Part shown: piece after piece, positions 7,437 to 16,340 of the stretch
How positions within the stretch are numbered: position 1 is the first letter of the stretch
How the letters are laid out: each line of letters begins with the position of its first letter
Assembly: GCA_013289095.1 (NCBI GenBank)
Contig: JABDAO010000019.1
Coordinates: forward strand, 1 to 33,863
Origin: Bacteroidota bacterium
Lineage (GTDB): Bacteria > Bacteroidota > Bacteroidia > Palsa-965
Direction: 5' to 3'
DNA: 33,863 nucleotides
Notes under the pieces: model-generated
What the model saw: the letters and a program-made list of their open reading frames with translations, nothing else
Database searches by the model: none
Told to the model about the DNA's origin: nothing
Translations under genes and position numbers: made by a program

Positions 7437-7521
7437 GCACGTACACTAGAAAGTTGCCTCTTTGCACTATTTACCAACTCTTAGACAGAATTCTTTAACT
7501 TTAGCCTCTTCAAAATAACAG

Positions 7522-8430
7522 ATGGCACAACTCCAAATACCCGATTTCAGAAAATCAACAATTGTCGACCAGGTAGGGATCGAGGAACGCGTTTCCAGGT
7601 TCAATACCCGCAGCATCAAAAAAGAGTCGAAAGTAAAAGGCCTCAAACTGGTGCTCAGCATGATCGATCTCACCACCCTCGAAGGCAAGGATACCGAAGG
7701 CAAGGTGAAACAGATGTGTTATAAGGCTGCCCATCCGCATGATGCATTGTCAGGGCTTCCAACCGTTGCGGCCGTTTGCGTCTATCCAACCATGGTAGGC
7801 ACAGCCAAACAGGCGCTTGCAGGCACCGGCGTAAAAGTGGCTTCTGTATCGACGGCTTTTCCGAGCGGTCAGTCAACCCGTCAGGTCAAGCTGTTGGATA
7901 CAAAATTTGCCGTTGAACACGGAGCCGATGAAATAGACATGGTCATCTCACGCGGCGAATTCCTGAAAGGCAATTACGCCTTTGTTTTTGACGAAATAGC
8001 AGCCATCAAAGAAGCCTGCGGCACGGCACGGCTGAAGGTGATCTTCGAAACCGGAGAACTCTCTACGCTTGACAATGTACGCCGCGCCAGCGAACTGGCC
8101 ATGCATGCCGGGGCCGATTTCATCAAGACATCTACAGGCAAGATCAGCCCTGCAGCCACCATGCCTGTAACGCTGGTGATGCTCGAAGCCATACGCGATT
8201 TTTATTATGCCACCGGCAAGATGGTGGGGATGAAACCTGCCGGGGGTATTTCTACCGCCAAATCAGGGCTTCAATACCTGGTGATGCTGCACGAGACGCT
8301 TGGCGCCGACTGGCTTACAAACAAATGGTTCAGGTTCGGGGCAAGCAGCCTGGCCAATGATGTACTCATGCAGCTGGTCAAAGAAAAGACCGGCGTGTAC
8401 CAAAGCAAAGAATATTTTTCAGCCGATTGA
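7522..8430 (+). CDS. deoC: deoxyribose-phosphate aldolase
   Basis: This 302-residue class I aldolase splits 2-deoxy-D-ribose 5-phosphate into glyceraldehyde 3-phosphate and acetaldehyde in deoxynucleoside breakdown. The Schiff-base lysine is in ADFIKTSTGK (K202), the second active-site lysine in GMKPAGGI (K238), and the conserved aspartate in DEIDMV (D139). It carries about 40 extra N-terminal residues compared with the short E. coli-type core, which is usual for longer family members. It is the first gene of a tight run: the aldehyde dehydrogenase starts 12 bases after its stop. Since DeoC releases acetaldehyde, an aldehyde dehydrogenase partner makes metabolic sense. A weak -7-like box, TAACTTTA, lies at 7496-7503. 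Confidence 0.96.
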   Translation: MAQLQIPDFRKSTIVDQVGIEERVSRFNTRSIKKESKVKGLKLVLSMIDLTTLEGKDTEGKVKQMCYKAAHPHDALSGLPTVAAVCVYPTMVGTAKQALAGTGVKVASVSTAFPSGQSTRQVKLLDTKFAVEHGADEIDMVISRGEFLKGNYAFVFDEIAAIKEACGTARLKVIFETGELSTLDNVRRASELAMHAGADFIKTSTGKISPAATMPVTLVMLEAIRDFYYATGKMVGMKPAGGISTAKSGLQYLVMLHETLGADWLTNKWFRFGASSLANDVLMQLVKEKTGVYQSKEYFSAD

Positions 8431-8442
8431 TACCTGTATTTT

Positions 8443-9918
8443 ATGAAAAAGAAGAACACGTCTGTGAAGCCATTGAATTTTACCTCCGGCTGGGAATATG
8501 CCCCGGCCCCGGAAAGCGCCGATCATATCCACCTCGAAAAACAGTATGAACTTTTTATAGACGGCAAATTTGTCAAGCCTGGAAAAGGGAAATACTTTGA
8601 CACGATCAACCCCGCCACCGAGAAAAAGATTGCCTCTGTTGCCGAGGCCGACGAGCAGGATGTGGCAAAAGCCGTTTCGGCCGCACGTAAAGCCTACGAT
8701 AAGGTATGGGGCCGTATGCCTGCCCCCGAGCGGGCCAAATACATCTTCCGTATTGCGCGCATGATCCAGGAACGCAGCCGGGAGTTTGCCGTGATCGAAA
8801 CCATGGATGGCGGAAAACCGATCCGCGAATCGCGCGATATTGATATTCCGCTGGCGGCAAACCATTTCTTTTATTATGCAGGCTGGGCCGATAAACTTAA
8901 TTATGCCTTTCCAAACCAGCAACCCGCGCCGCTTGGCGTTGCCGGTCAGATCATCCCCTGGAATTTCCCTCTGCTCATGGCAGCCTGGAAAATTGCACCG
9001 GCATTGGCTACTGGCAATACCGTTGTGTTAAAACCCGCCGAGACAACGCCCCTCACCGCCTTAAAACTTGCCGAGCTCATACGCGACAGCGGCCTGCCCG
9101 ACGGGGTGGTTAACATCGTGACCGGGGCCGGACGTACCGGAGCTGCCATTGTAGGGCATCCCGGCATCGACAAAATTGCTTTTACCGGCAGTACCGATGT
9201 TGGAAAACTGATCCAGAAATCGATTGCCGGCACCGATAAAAAACTGACCCTTGAACTGGGCGGAAAAGCAGCCCACATCATTTTCGAAGATGCTCCCATC
9301 AACCAGGCTGTGGAAGGTATCGTAAACGGCATCTTTTTCAACCAGGGCCATGTATGCTGCGCAGGATCCAGGCTGTTTGTGCAGGAGAGTGTGGCCGATA
9401 TGGTGATCCAAAAACTGAAGGACCGGATGGAAACCCTTATCGTTGGCGATCCGATGGACAAAAACACCGATATCGGCGCCATCAATTCAAAAGAACAACT
9501 CCAGACGATCTTGAAATACATTGAGATCGGGAAAAATGAAGGAGGAGAAATTTATCAAAGCTCCTGTGCATTGCCCGGCAAAGGTTACTTCTGCAAACCT
9601 ACCTTGTTCCTGAATTCGTCGCAAAGCCACCGCATTGTGCAGGAAGAAATATTCGGCCCTGTACTCACCATTCAGACCTTCCGAACAATTGAAGAGGTGA
9701 TCGAAAAAGCAAACAACATCCCATACGGTCTTTCGGCCGGAGTTTGGACCGATAAAGGATCGAAGATATTCAACCTCACTTCCCGCCTCCGGGCCGGTGT
9801 AATCTGGGCCAATACCTACAACAAATTTGACCCTGCTTCTCCATTCGGGGGATATAAGGAAAGCGGTTTCGGACGCGAGGGTGGTTTGCATGGGTTGATG
9901 CCCTACCTTAAATTTTAA
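8443..9918 (+). CDS. aldehyde dehydrogenase, catalytic half of a split ALDH16-like enzyme
   Basis: This 491-residue NAD(P)-dependent aldehyde dehydrogenase is complete. The catalytic cysteine is C305 in FFNQGHVCCAGSRLFVQ, the general-base glutamate E271 in LELGGK, and the oxyanion asparagine is in PWNFPLL (N174). The cofactor-binding GNTVVLKPAE and FTGSTDVG segments are present, as is the C-terminal PFGGYKESGFGREGG. Its first 35 residues (up to LEKQYELFIDGKF) extend beyond the usual domain start. It lies between deoC and a second gene that encodes only an aldehyde-dehydrogenase-like front half; the two proteins together (about 779 residues) have the size and order of bacterial ALDH16. Probable role: oxidation of the acetaldehyde released by DeoC. 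Substrate range is inferred from context. Confidence 0.94.
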   Translation: MKKKNTSVKPLNFTSGWEYAPAPESADHIHLEKQYELFIDGKFVKPGKGKYFDTINPATEKKIASVAEADEQDVAKAVSAARKAYDKVWGRMPAPERAKYIFRIARMIQERSREFAVIETMDGGKPIRESRDIDIPLAANHFFYYAGWADKLNYAFPNQQPAPLGVAGQIIPWNFPLLMAAWKIAPALATGNTVVLKPAETTPLTALKLAELIRDSGLPDGVVNIVTGAGRTGAAIVGHPGIDKIAFTGSTDVGKLIQKSIAGTDKKLTLELGGKAAHIIFEDAPINQAVEGIVNGIFFNQGHVCCAGSRLFVQESVADMVIQKLKDRMETLIVGDPMDKNTDIGAINSKEQLQTILKYIEIGKNEGGEIYQSSCALPGKGYFCKPTLFLNSSQSHRIVQEEIFGPVLTIQTFRTIEEVIEKANNIPYGLSAGVWTDKGSKIFNLTSRLRAGVIWANTYNKFDPASPFGGYKESGFGREGGLHGLMPYLKF

Positions 9919-9954
9919 CCCCAACTCACAGGTATCATTTTTAAATCAATCGCC

Positions 9955-10821
9955 ATGACTCGTTTGGAAGTATTAAAAACATATAAAATCTACATCGGAG
10001 GTCAGTTTCCGAGGACCGAATCCGGGCGTTATTATACCCTCACCGGAAAAGACAGTACGCCTCTGGCCAATGTCTGTCTTAGCTCGAGAAAGGATTTCAG
10101 GAATGCAGTGGTGGCGGCACGCGCGGCTTTTGCCGGATGGAGCTCACGCCCAGGGTTCAACCGGGGCCAGATCCTGTACCGCATTGCCGAAATGCTCGAA
10201 GGCCGGAAAGAACAGTTTGTTGCCGAACTGATCCTGCAAGGCGCTGCTCCAAAAGCAGCCCTCGAAGAAGTCATGACCGCAACCGACCGTCTGGTGTATT
10301 ATGCAGGCTGGTGCGATAAATACCAGGCCCTGTTCAGCTCGGTAAACCCGGTTGCCAGCTCGCATTTCAATTTTTCAGTTCCCGAAGCCACCGGAGTGGT
10401 TGCCATCATAGCACCCGAGTCGAATTCATTGCTTGGTCTTGTTACCGCGCTTGCTCCGGTCATTGCCGGCGGAAACACCTGTGTAGCGCTTGCTTCAACC
10501 TCCATGCCCTTGTGTGCTGTTACCTTTGCCGAAGTGGTTCATGCTTCGGATGTTCCGGCAGGGGTGGTGAATATTCTTACCGGCACCTCAAAAGAACTGC
10601 ACAGTCATTTTGCCTCCCACATGGATGTGAATGCCTTGATCTGTTACGGCACAGACAAGACCGAAATCACCAGGATGAAGGAACTGGCAAGCCTCAATGT
10701 AAAACGCATTTTTGTACATACCAAGGAAGATCAGGGCCCGTATCATATCCTGCAGGCCCAGGAAATCAAGACCACCTGGCACCCCATTGAACAGATAGGA
10801 CCTGGCAAGGCTGGCTATTAG
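9955..10821 (+). CDS. truncated aldehyde-dehydrogenase-like protein without catalytic residues
   Basis: The 288 residues match the first 60 percent of an aldehyde dehydrogenase: KTYKIYIGGQFPRTESGR, a helical NKEQ-type section with RIAEMLEGRKEQFVAELI, DRLVYYAGWCDKYQALFSSV, then VPEATGVVAIIAPESNSLL and GNTCVALASTSMPLCAV. The protein stops after ICYGTDKTEITRMKEL, before the place where the LELGG glutamate and catalytic cysteine would be. The PWNF asparagine is replaced by the PESN context. The reading frame is clean and in the operon, so this is more likely a preserved pseudoenzyme than a broken gene. In ALDH16 proteins a C-terminal pseudo-domain of similar size is fused behind the catalytic domain; here it is a separate gene 36 bases downstream. 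Confidence 0.88.
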   Translation: MTRLEVLKTYKIYIGGQFPRTESGRYYTLTGKDSTPLANVCLSSRKDFRNAVVAARAAFAGWSSRPGFNRGQILYRIAEMLEGRKEQFVAELILQGAAPKAALEEVMTATDRLVYYAGWCDKYQALFSSVNPVASSHFNFSVPEATGVVAIIAPESNSLLGLVTALAPVIAGGNTCVALASTSMPLCAVTFAEVVHASDVPAGVVNILTGTSKELHSHFASHMDVNALICYGTDKTEITRMKELASLNVKRIFVHTKEDQGPYHILQAQEIKTTWHPIEQIGPGKAGY

Positions 10822-10859
10822 AAACAGGATTGCATTGTTCAATCAATTGTTCCTGACCC

Positions 10860-11750
10860 ATGAAGAAAAACTTCCACCCAGCAGATATTGACCGGATCCA
10901 GGCCCTCCTACTGCCGGCAATCAATGCCGCACTACGTGCCGGAGATGAAATTGCAAAGGTCTATCAAACCGATTTTTCGGTCGAATACAAAGCAGACCAC
11001 AGCCCGCTCACTCAGGCCGATAAAATGGCGCATCAGGTTATTGTCGCCGAGCTTGCGCCCTTTCTGATTCCGGTCCTGAGCGAAGAAGGAGGGATCATTC
11101 CATTTTCTGAACGGGCAGGTCTTGATCTGCTCTGGATCGTAGATCCGTTGGATGGCACGAAAGAATTTATTAAAAAAAACGGGGAGTTTACGGTCAACAT
11201 CGCCCTGATCAAAGACCACAGCCCGGTTCTGGGCATCATTTTTCAACCTGTTGCGGGTTTGCTTTATTTTGGATGTACGGGCATGGGCTCATACCGGATA
11301 AAAGATATCATATCTGGTTTTCATGTTCCACAGACAGTAAAGGCGCTTACCTCGATCAGCCAGGCTTTGCCCTTGCCCGGAACCAAGGATGCCCTGGTAG
11401 TCTGTTCAAGCCGTTCGCACCTTAATACCGAGACCATTGCCTATCTGAATGAGCTCAAGATGAGTGAAGGCAGGGAGATTACGTTTCTTCAAATCGGGAG
11501 TTCACTGAAGTTCTGCCGGGTTGCAGAAGGCATGGCTGATGTCTACCCCAGGTTCAGCCCTTCGATGGAATGGGATACTGCCGCAGGCCAGGCCATTGCC
11601 GAACAGGCTGGGGCCCAGGTGCTCGATTGCACGACAGGTATGCCCCTGATTTACAACCGCGAAGTCCTCCTGAACCCCTCTTTTCTTGTGCAAGGCCCTT
11701 CAGCGAAACAACTCCCTGCCCCAACCCCCTTTCTGAACCCGATTGTCTGA
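10860..11750 (+). CDS. cysQ: 3'(2'),5'-bisphosphate nucleotidase, CysQ type
   Basis: A 296-residue member of the inositol-monophosphatase superfamily. CysQ hydrolyses 3'-phosphoadenosine 5'-phosphate (PAP), a by-product of sulfate activation and sulfation, to AMP. The metal-binding residues are all present: E75 and E76 in LSEEGG, D95 and D98 in DPLDGTKEF, and the C-terminal aspartate in EWDTAAGQA. DPLDGTKEF rather than the inositol-phosphatase DPIDGT favours CysQ. It follows the aldehyde-dehydrogenase-like gene by 38 bases on the same strand and may share its transcript, although sulfur metabolism has no obvious link to deoxyribose breakdown. Confidence 0.9.
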   Translation: MKKNFHPADIDRIQALLLPAINAALRAGDEIAKVYQTDFSVEYKADHSPLTQADKMAHQVIVAELAPFLIPVLSEEGGIIPFSERAGLDLLWIVDPLDGTKEFIKKNGEFTVNIALIKDHSPVLGIIFQPVAGLLYFGCTGMGSYRIKDIISGFHVPQTVKALTSISQALPLPGTKDALVVCSSRSHLNTETIAYLNELKMSEGREITFLQIGSSLKFCRVAEGMADVYPRFSPSMEWDTAAGQAIAEQAGAQVLDCTTGMPLIYNREVLLNPSFLVQGPSAKQLPAPTPFLNPIV

Positions 11751-11873
11751 ACAGTTAGGAATCAGAACCAGATACAGCCATTACCCAGGCGTCTGCCGGT
11801 CCCGAATCCCGTTATTCCCTTTTTGCATTGTTCAGGTCTTTCGGGAGCTATTAATCCACAAAATCTTCCTATT

Positions 11874-11891
11874 ATTGTAACGATTGTAACG
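11874..11891 (+). promoter_or_regulatory. tandem 9-mer ahead of gmd
   Basis: ATTGTAACG occurs twice back to back, 16 bases before the gmd start. This may be an operator or part of the leader; TATTATTG just upstream overlaps it and is one mismatch from the TAnnTTTG -7 box. Confidence 0.3.
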
Positions 11892-11907
11892 AACAAATTG
11901 CTCATCC

Positions 11908-12996
11908 ATGAATAAAATTGCGTTGATTACAGGAGTCACAGGCCAGGACGGCTCATACCTTGCAGAATTCTTGTTGAACAAGGGTTATACCGTGCATGGT
12001 GTAAAAAGGCGGAGCTCGATGTTTAATACCGACCGCATCGATCATCTTTACAAGGATACGCACGAAAATAAAGTTAAATTTTTTCTTCATTACGGCGACC
12101 TGACCGACTCCACCAACCTCATCCGTATTATCCAGGAAGTACAGCCGGATGAAATTTATAATCTGGCCGCTCAGTCACATGTGAAGGTATCGTTCGAGAC
12201 GCCCGAATATACTGCAAATGCCGATGCCATAGGCACCTTGCGCATCCTGGAAGCCATCCGGATCCTCAAACTTGAGAAAAAAACACGCTTTTACCAGGCA
12301 TCTACTTCGGAGATGTACGGGCATGTACAGGAAATCCCTCAAAAAGAATCCACTCCGTTCTATCCACGCAGCCCCTATGGTGTGGCCAAAGTGTATTCGT
12401 TCTGGATCACAAAGAATTACCGCGAAGCTTATGGGATGTATGCCTGCAACGGAATCCTCTTCAATCATGAAAGCCCGGTTCGTGGCGAAACATTCGTGAC
12501 CCGCAAGATTACCCGGGCTGTATCGAAAATACATCTCGGTCTGCAGGAAAAAATGTATCTCGGCAATGTCGATGCCGAACGCGATTGGGGCCATGCCAAA
12601 GATTATGTGGAAGGCATGTGGCTCATGTTACAGCAGACCGAAGCCGATGATTTTGTGCTTGCCACCGGGAAAAAGATTTCGGTGAAACGCTTTGTAGAAC
12701 TTGCTTTTTCTGAGATCGGAATTGAGCTGGAATGGAAAGGCAAGGGTGTAGACGAAAAAGCCTTCAACCTGGCAAATGGAAAAATTGTTGTTGAAATCGA
12801 TCCGAAATACTTCCGCCCAACCGAAGTAGACCTGCTGATCGGCGATGCTTCAAAAGCAAAAAAGGTGCTGGGGTGGGAACCTTCGCATACCCTCGAACAG
12901 CTTGTTCGGGAAATGGTGGCCTCCGATATCAAACTTTTTGAGCGAGACAAATACCTGCTTGAAGGGGGTCACGCCATCAAGAATTTTCATGAATAG
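11908..12996 (+). CDS. gmd: GDP-mannose 4,6-dehydratase
   Basis: A 362-residue extended short-chain dehydrogenase that converts GDP-D-mannose to GDP-4-keto-6-deoxy-D-mannose, the first step to GDP-L-fucose and related sugars. The NADP site is [16 protein letters not shown] near the start, followed by [16 protein letters not shown], a characteristic Gmd stretch. Catalytic residues are T133 and E135 in ASTSEMYG, and Y157 and K161 in SPYGVAK. The substrate loop [17 protein letters not shown] is complete. The next gene, fcl, starts 33 bases after its stop and completes the pathway. The product probably feeds fucosylation of surface polysaccharide or secreted glycoproteins. Confidence 0.97.
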   Translation: MNKIALITGVTGQDGSYLAEFLLNKGYTVHGVKRRSSMFNTDRIDHLYKDTHENKVKFFLHYGDLTDSTNLIRIIQEVQPDEIYNLAAQSHVKVSFETPEYTANADAIGTLRILEAIRILKLEKKTRFYQASTSEMYGHVQEIPQKESTPFYPRSPYGVAKVYSFWITKNYREAYGMYACNGILFNHESPVRGETFVTRKITRAVSKIHLGLQEKMYLGNVDAERDWGHAKDYVEGMWLMLQQTEADDFVLATGKKISVKRFVELAFSEIGIELEWKGKGVDEKAFNLANGKIVVEIDPKYFRPTEVDLLIGDASKAKKVLGWEPSHTLEQLVREMVASDIKLFERDKYLLEGGHAIKNFHE

Positions 12997-13029
12997 ATGC
13001 CACACCGGTGTTATTCGCACGCATTGACC

Positions 13030-13983
13030 ATGGAGAAGACCTCAAAAATATATGTTGCCGGCCATCGGGGGATGGTTGGTTCGGCAATTGTCAGAAAACT
13101 GTATGCCGGAGGTTATACAAACCTCGTTTTCCGGACTTCCACAGAAATGGATCTCCGAAACCAGCAGGCGGTTTCTGATTTCTTTGCTTCCGAAAAACCC
13201 GAATATGTATTTCTGGCCGCCGCCAAGGTAGGTGGTATCCTCGCAAACAATACCTTGCGTGCTGATTTCATTTACGAAAACCTCATGATCCAGAACAATG
13301 TCATTTACAGTTCCTGGAAGCAAGGGGTGAAAAAATTGATGTTTCTCGGTTCTTCCTGCATCTATCCCAAACTGGCCCCTCAACCCCTCCGGGAGGATTA
13401 TCTGCTCAGCGGTTTTTTAGAACCCACCAACGAACCTTATGCCATTGCAAAGATTGCAGGCATTAAAATGTGCGATGCATTCAGAAGCCAGTATGGATGC
13501 AATTATATTTCGGTCATGCCCACCAACCTCTATGGCCCGAATGATAATTACGACCTGACCAATTCGCATGTATTGCCTGCACTGCTCCGCAAATTTCATT
13601 CGGCCAAACAAACCGGACAGGATGTTGAGATATGGGGTTCGGGATCGCCTATGCGTGAATTCCTGCATGTGGATGATCTGGCGGATGCCTGTCTGTTTCT
13701 CTTCCGTTCTTACAACGAACCCGGTCTTGTAAATATAGGCACCGGTGAAGATATCACCATCAAGGACCTCGCCCTGCTCATCAAAAACATTGTTGGGTTC
13801 ACCGGTGGTTTGAACTGGGATGCTTCCAAACCCGACGGGACACCCCGCAAATTGATGGATGTCAGAAAGCTTCACAACCTGGGCTGGAAACATAGCATCG
13901 GTCTGGAAGAAGGGATCAGATCAACGTACGATGGATCAAAAGACAGGCTGAACGAACTCCTGCGCCAAACAACCCTTTCCTGA
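13030..13983 (+). CDS. fcl: GDP-L-fucose synthase
   Basis: This 317-residue bifunctional epimerase-reductase turns GDP-4-keto-6-deoxy-D-mannose into GDP-L-fucose. The nucleotide-binding motif is [13 protein letters not shown]. The active site shows S108, S109 and C110 in LGSSCIYPK, and Y137 and K141 in [23 protein letters not shown] and [16 protein letters not shown] are typical of the family. An in-frame ATG at 12997, one base after the gmd stop, would add 11 unlikely residues ([10 protein letters not shown]); ATG 13030 gives the standard start [14 protein letters not shown] and is preferred. It is almost certainly cotranscribed with gmd. Confidence 0.96.
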   Translation: MEKTSKIYVAGHRGMVGSAIVRKLYAGGYTNLVFRTSTEMDLRNQQAVSDFFASEKPEYVFLAAAKVGGILANNTLRADFIYENLMIQNNVIYSSWKQGVKKLMFLGSSCIYPKLAPQPLREDYLLSGFLEPTNEPYAIAKIAGIKMCDAFRSQYGCNYISVMPTNLYGPNDNYDLTNSHVLPALLRKFHSAKQTGQDVEIWGSGSPMREFLHVDDLADACLFLFRSYNEPGLVNIGTGEDITIKDLALLIKNIVGFTGGLNWDASKPDGTPRKLMDVRKLHNLGWKHSIGLEEGIRSTYDGSKDRLNELLRQTTLS

Positions 13984-14045
13984 AGAGAAAATTCCAGCTG
14001 CATGACCCCGGCGGGCAGCAATGCCGGAGTAATAAAATAAAATTC

Positions 14046-14068
14046 AGGATGAATCATCCTTCGTTTTT
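14046..14068 (+). terminator. possible weak terminator after fcl
   Basis: AGGAT-GAATC-ATCCT followed by TCGTTTTTTG. The stem has only five pairs, but the T-run and its position 60 bases after the fcl stop fit a terminator. Confidence 0.35.
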
Positions 14069-14174
14069 TGTTGGAACCAGATAGGCAAGGAATACCCAAA
14101 TAAGTGCTTCGAACGCGAAAACCTAGTATCTTTACTTCCTATAAAGATGTTCCCGGAATACGGCCACTCATGCC

Positions 14175-14203
14175 TTGGGTTAACCTACTTTACTTTATCT
14201 TTG
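14175..14203 (+). promoter_or_regulatory. Bacteroidota-type promoter for the sugar-phosphate transferase gene
   Basis: TTG at 14175-14177 and TATCTTTG at 14196-14203, 18 bases apart, match the Bacteroidota pattern TTG and TAnnTTTG. The predicted transcription start is only about ten bases before the GTG start at 14221, so the mRNA would have a very short leader. Confidence 0.7.
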
Positions 14204-14220
14204 GATAGCACTATACTTCT

Positions 14221-15342
14221 GTGGAAATAATCATTTTAACTTTTTTAACGGCATTTACCGTAGTTCTCCTCTCTACGCCCGCCCTCATCAAAGTGGCGAT
14301 CCTGAAACGGCTTTTTGATGAGCCGGGGGATGAACGCAAACTGCATAAACGAATGATCCCCACCATCGGTGGAATCATCATTTTTGCAGGAACGCTTTTT
14401 TCATTCGCGCTTTGGTTTCCATCCGAAAAGATAAACGACCTGGGAATACTCAAATCATCCGTACAGGATTTTAAATACATTGTGGCCACCGTGCTGATAC
14501 TCTTTTTTGTAGGGGTAAAAGATGATATTATCGGAACAGCCCCGATCAAGAAACTGGTGGCGCACGTGATCGTAGGAATGATACTTGTGCAGATGGCTCA
14601 AATCAAATTGACCAGCATGCATGGTATCTTCGGGATCACCAACCTGCCCGAATGGGGAGGGGTATTTGTTTCTTTGTTCACGTATATTGTGGTTGTCAAC
14701 GCATTCAATCTCATCGACGGAGTGGATGGGCTGGCCGCCGGTGTCGGGGTCATTGCATCCATCGCTTTTGCAGCCTGGTTTTACTCGGCCGGCGACCTGG
14801 TCATGGCCTGTCTAGCTGTCGCCCTCTCTGGCGCTCTCATTGGTTTTCTCGTTTTTAATTTCAACCCTGCCAAAATCTTTATGGGCGATTCCGGTTCACT
14901 CTCCATTGGTCTTATTATCTGCGTACTTGCCATCAAGATGGTGCAGACCGATCATATGGAAACCATGACCTACTCACCGCTTTACGCTGTCAGCAAACCC
15001 ATCTTTGCCATGTGTGTATTGGTATACCCCCTTGTCGATACGCTCCGCATTTTTATGTACCGTGCCGTGAGGGGCATTTCGCCTTTTTCGGCCGACCGCA
15101 ACCACTTACATCATCTGCTCATTGATGGAGGCTGTTCGCACAAACAAACCGTACTGATTATTTATTGTTTTAGTGTGTTTATGATAGCGCTCAGTATCCT
15201 GCTGCGTCATCTTGATCCTACCATCGCCTTTTCCATCATCGGGGCTACAGCCATTATACTTGCGCAGGTTCCTCCGTTTATCAAAAAACGGCACTTGTCG
15301 CGTACGAAGGCGGTGACGCCACAAAATTTGCCGGTTCAGTAA
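14221..15342 (+). CDS. WecA/TagO-type polyprenyl-phosphate sugar-1-phosphate transferase
   Basis: A 373-residue polytopic membrane protein of the MraY/WecA family, which moves a sugar-1-phosphate from a UDP-sugar to undecaprenyl phosphate and so starts assembly of a lipid-linked glycan. Landmarks are DEPGDERKLHKRMIPTIGG (residues 33-51, the DD-like cytoplasmic loop), NAFNLIDGVDGLAAG (about 160-174, catalytic Asp), FMGDSGSLSIG (about 219-229) and DRNHLHHLLIDGG (about 290-302, the HIHH-like motif that separates WecA types from MraY). About ten hydrophobic segments are visible. The start is GTG 14221, reading VEIIILTFLTAF. With gmd-fcl upstream and an O-antigen-ligase-like gene at the right edge, a role in surface polysaccharide is likely. 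The exact sugar (for example GlcNAc) is not readable from the sequence. Confidence 0.92.
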   Translation: MEIIILTFLTAFTVVLLSTPALIKVAILKRLFDEPGDERKLHKRMIPTIGGIIIFAGTLFSFALWFPSEKINDLGILKSSVQDFKYIVATVLILFFVGVKDDIIGTAPIKKLVAHVIVGMILVQMAQIKLTSMHGIFGITNLPEWGGVFVSLFTYIVVVNAFNLIDGVDGLAAGVGVIASIAFAAWFYSAGDLVMACLAVALSGALIGFLVFNFNPAKIFMGDSGSLSIGLIICVLAIKMVQTDHMETMTYSPLYAVSKPIFAMCVLVYPLVDTLRIFMYRAVRGISPFSADRNHLHHLLIDGGCSHKQTVLIIYCFSVFMIALSILLRHLDPTIAFSIIGATAIILAQVPPFIKKRHLSRTKAVTPQNLPVQ

Positions 15343-15505
15343 TCAACATAAAAACAATCGCCGGCAGCAGCAGGCCTTCTTGCACAAGACCATTGCCAAC
15401 GGGCCGAAGATTGTAATCGCCCTTTAACGCGCTGGCAATCACCCATTCCAAGCATCACCGAAATTCCGAAAAAATCATTAACCTTGTATCTTGTCGGAGG
15501 CAGAA

Positions 15506-16204
15506 ATGAAGAAACTAGTTGTTTTCACCGGGGCAGGGATCAGCGCAGAAAGCGGACTCAAGACCTTTCGCGATTCGGGAGGTCTGTGGGAGGAACATCG
15601 TATAGAAGATGTGGCCACCTTTCAGGCTTGGGAAAAGAACCAGGCCCTGGTGCTTGATTTTTACAACAAACGCAGAAAACAGGTTCTTGAAGCCAAACCC
15701 AATGCGGCACACCGTGCCTTGGTGAAGCTCGAAAACAAATATGAAGTCAGGATCATTACCCAGAACGTAGACGACCTCCACGAACGGGCCGGCTCTTCGA
15801 ACGTCTTGCATCTGCATGGCGAAATCCTGAAAAGCCGGAGCACGCTTGATCAGGCGCTTACCTATGCCATCAAAGGCTGGGAGCTTAAACAAGGCGAGAA
15901 ATGCGAACGCGGATCGCAGTTAAGACCCCATATTGTTTGGTTTGGCGAACAGGTTCCGAACATGGACCTGGCCTATATGCTTGCTGCCAAGGCAGATCTG
16001 TTTCTCATCATCGGCACCTCCCTGAACGTCTATCCGGCTGCCGGGCTTGTTGAATATGCTCCTTCCGCGATTCCCAAATACCTCATTGATCCCAACCCCA
16101 TAAGCAACAACCTGCTGCTCGAAAACATGAAGCACATCTCCGAAAAGGCGGTGCAGGGCGTAGTAAAACTCGTTGAGGGGCTCCTCTCGGGGGCGGATGA
16201 ATAA
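15506..16204 (+). CDS. cobB: sirtuin-type NAD-dependent protein deacylase, zinc cysteines missing
   Basis: A 232-residue sirtuin that removes acyl groups from lysine using NAD. Present are FTGAGISAESGLKTFRDSGG (NAD loop), TQNVDDLHERAG, the catalytic histidine in LHLHGEI, LRPHIVWFGEQVP and IGTSLNVYPAAGL. Y53 and R56 in FYNKRRKQ form the YxxR signature of SIRT5/CobB-like desuccinylases. The zinc module that normally shows four cysteines is reduced to one (EKCERGSQLRP); the first pair is replaced by a KSRSTLDQALTYAIKGWE stretch. ATG 15506 is preferred over TTG 15491 because GGAGG at 15496-15500 is well spaced for it. It is monocistronic or follows the transferase by 163 bases, and converges with the minus-strand gene at 16341. 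Confidence 0.92.
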   Translation: MKKLVVFTGAGISAESGLKTFRDSGGLWEEHRIEDVATFQAWEKNQALVLDFYNKRRKQVLEAKPNAAHRALVKLENKYEVRIITQNVDDLHERAGSSNVLHLHGEILKSRSTLDQALTYAIKGWELKQGEKCERGSQLRPHIVWFGEQVPNMDLAYMLAAKADLFLIIGTSLNVYPAAGLVEYAPSAIPKYLIDPNPISNNLLLENMKHISEKAVQGVVKLVEGLLSGADE

Positions 16205-16340
16205 AATAATCGCTTGAATTTCAATATTATTGAACATTTCCAGATCAGACGTAATCTTCCATTCAGAAGGAAACAAACCGGTTGAAAATGATCTTGAGCG
16301 CGCTGGCATGCTTTTGTGAAAGCCTCGCTTCGGAAATGAT

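Noticed and set aside
9955-10821. Calling the short aldehyde-dehydrogenase-like gene a pseudogene
   Set aside because: The frame is clean, it sits in an operon, and a pseudo-domain of this size is a regular part of ALDH16 proteins.
12997-13029. Upstream ATG for the GDP-L-fucose synthase gene
   Set aside because: It adds residues not typical of the family; ATG 13030 gives the standard N-terminus.
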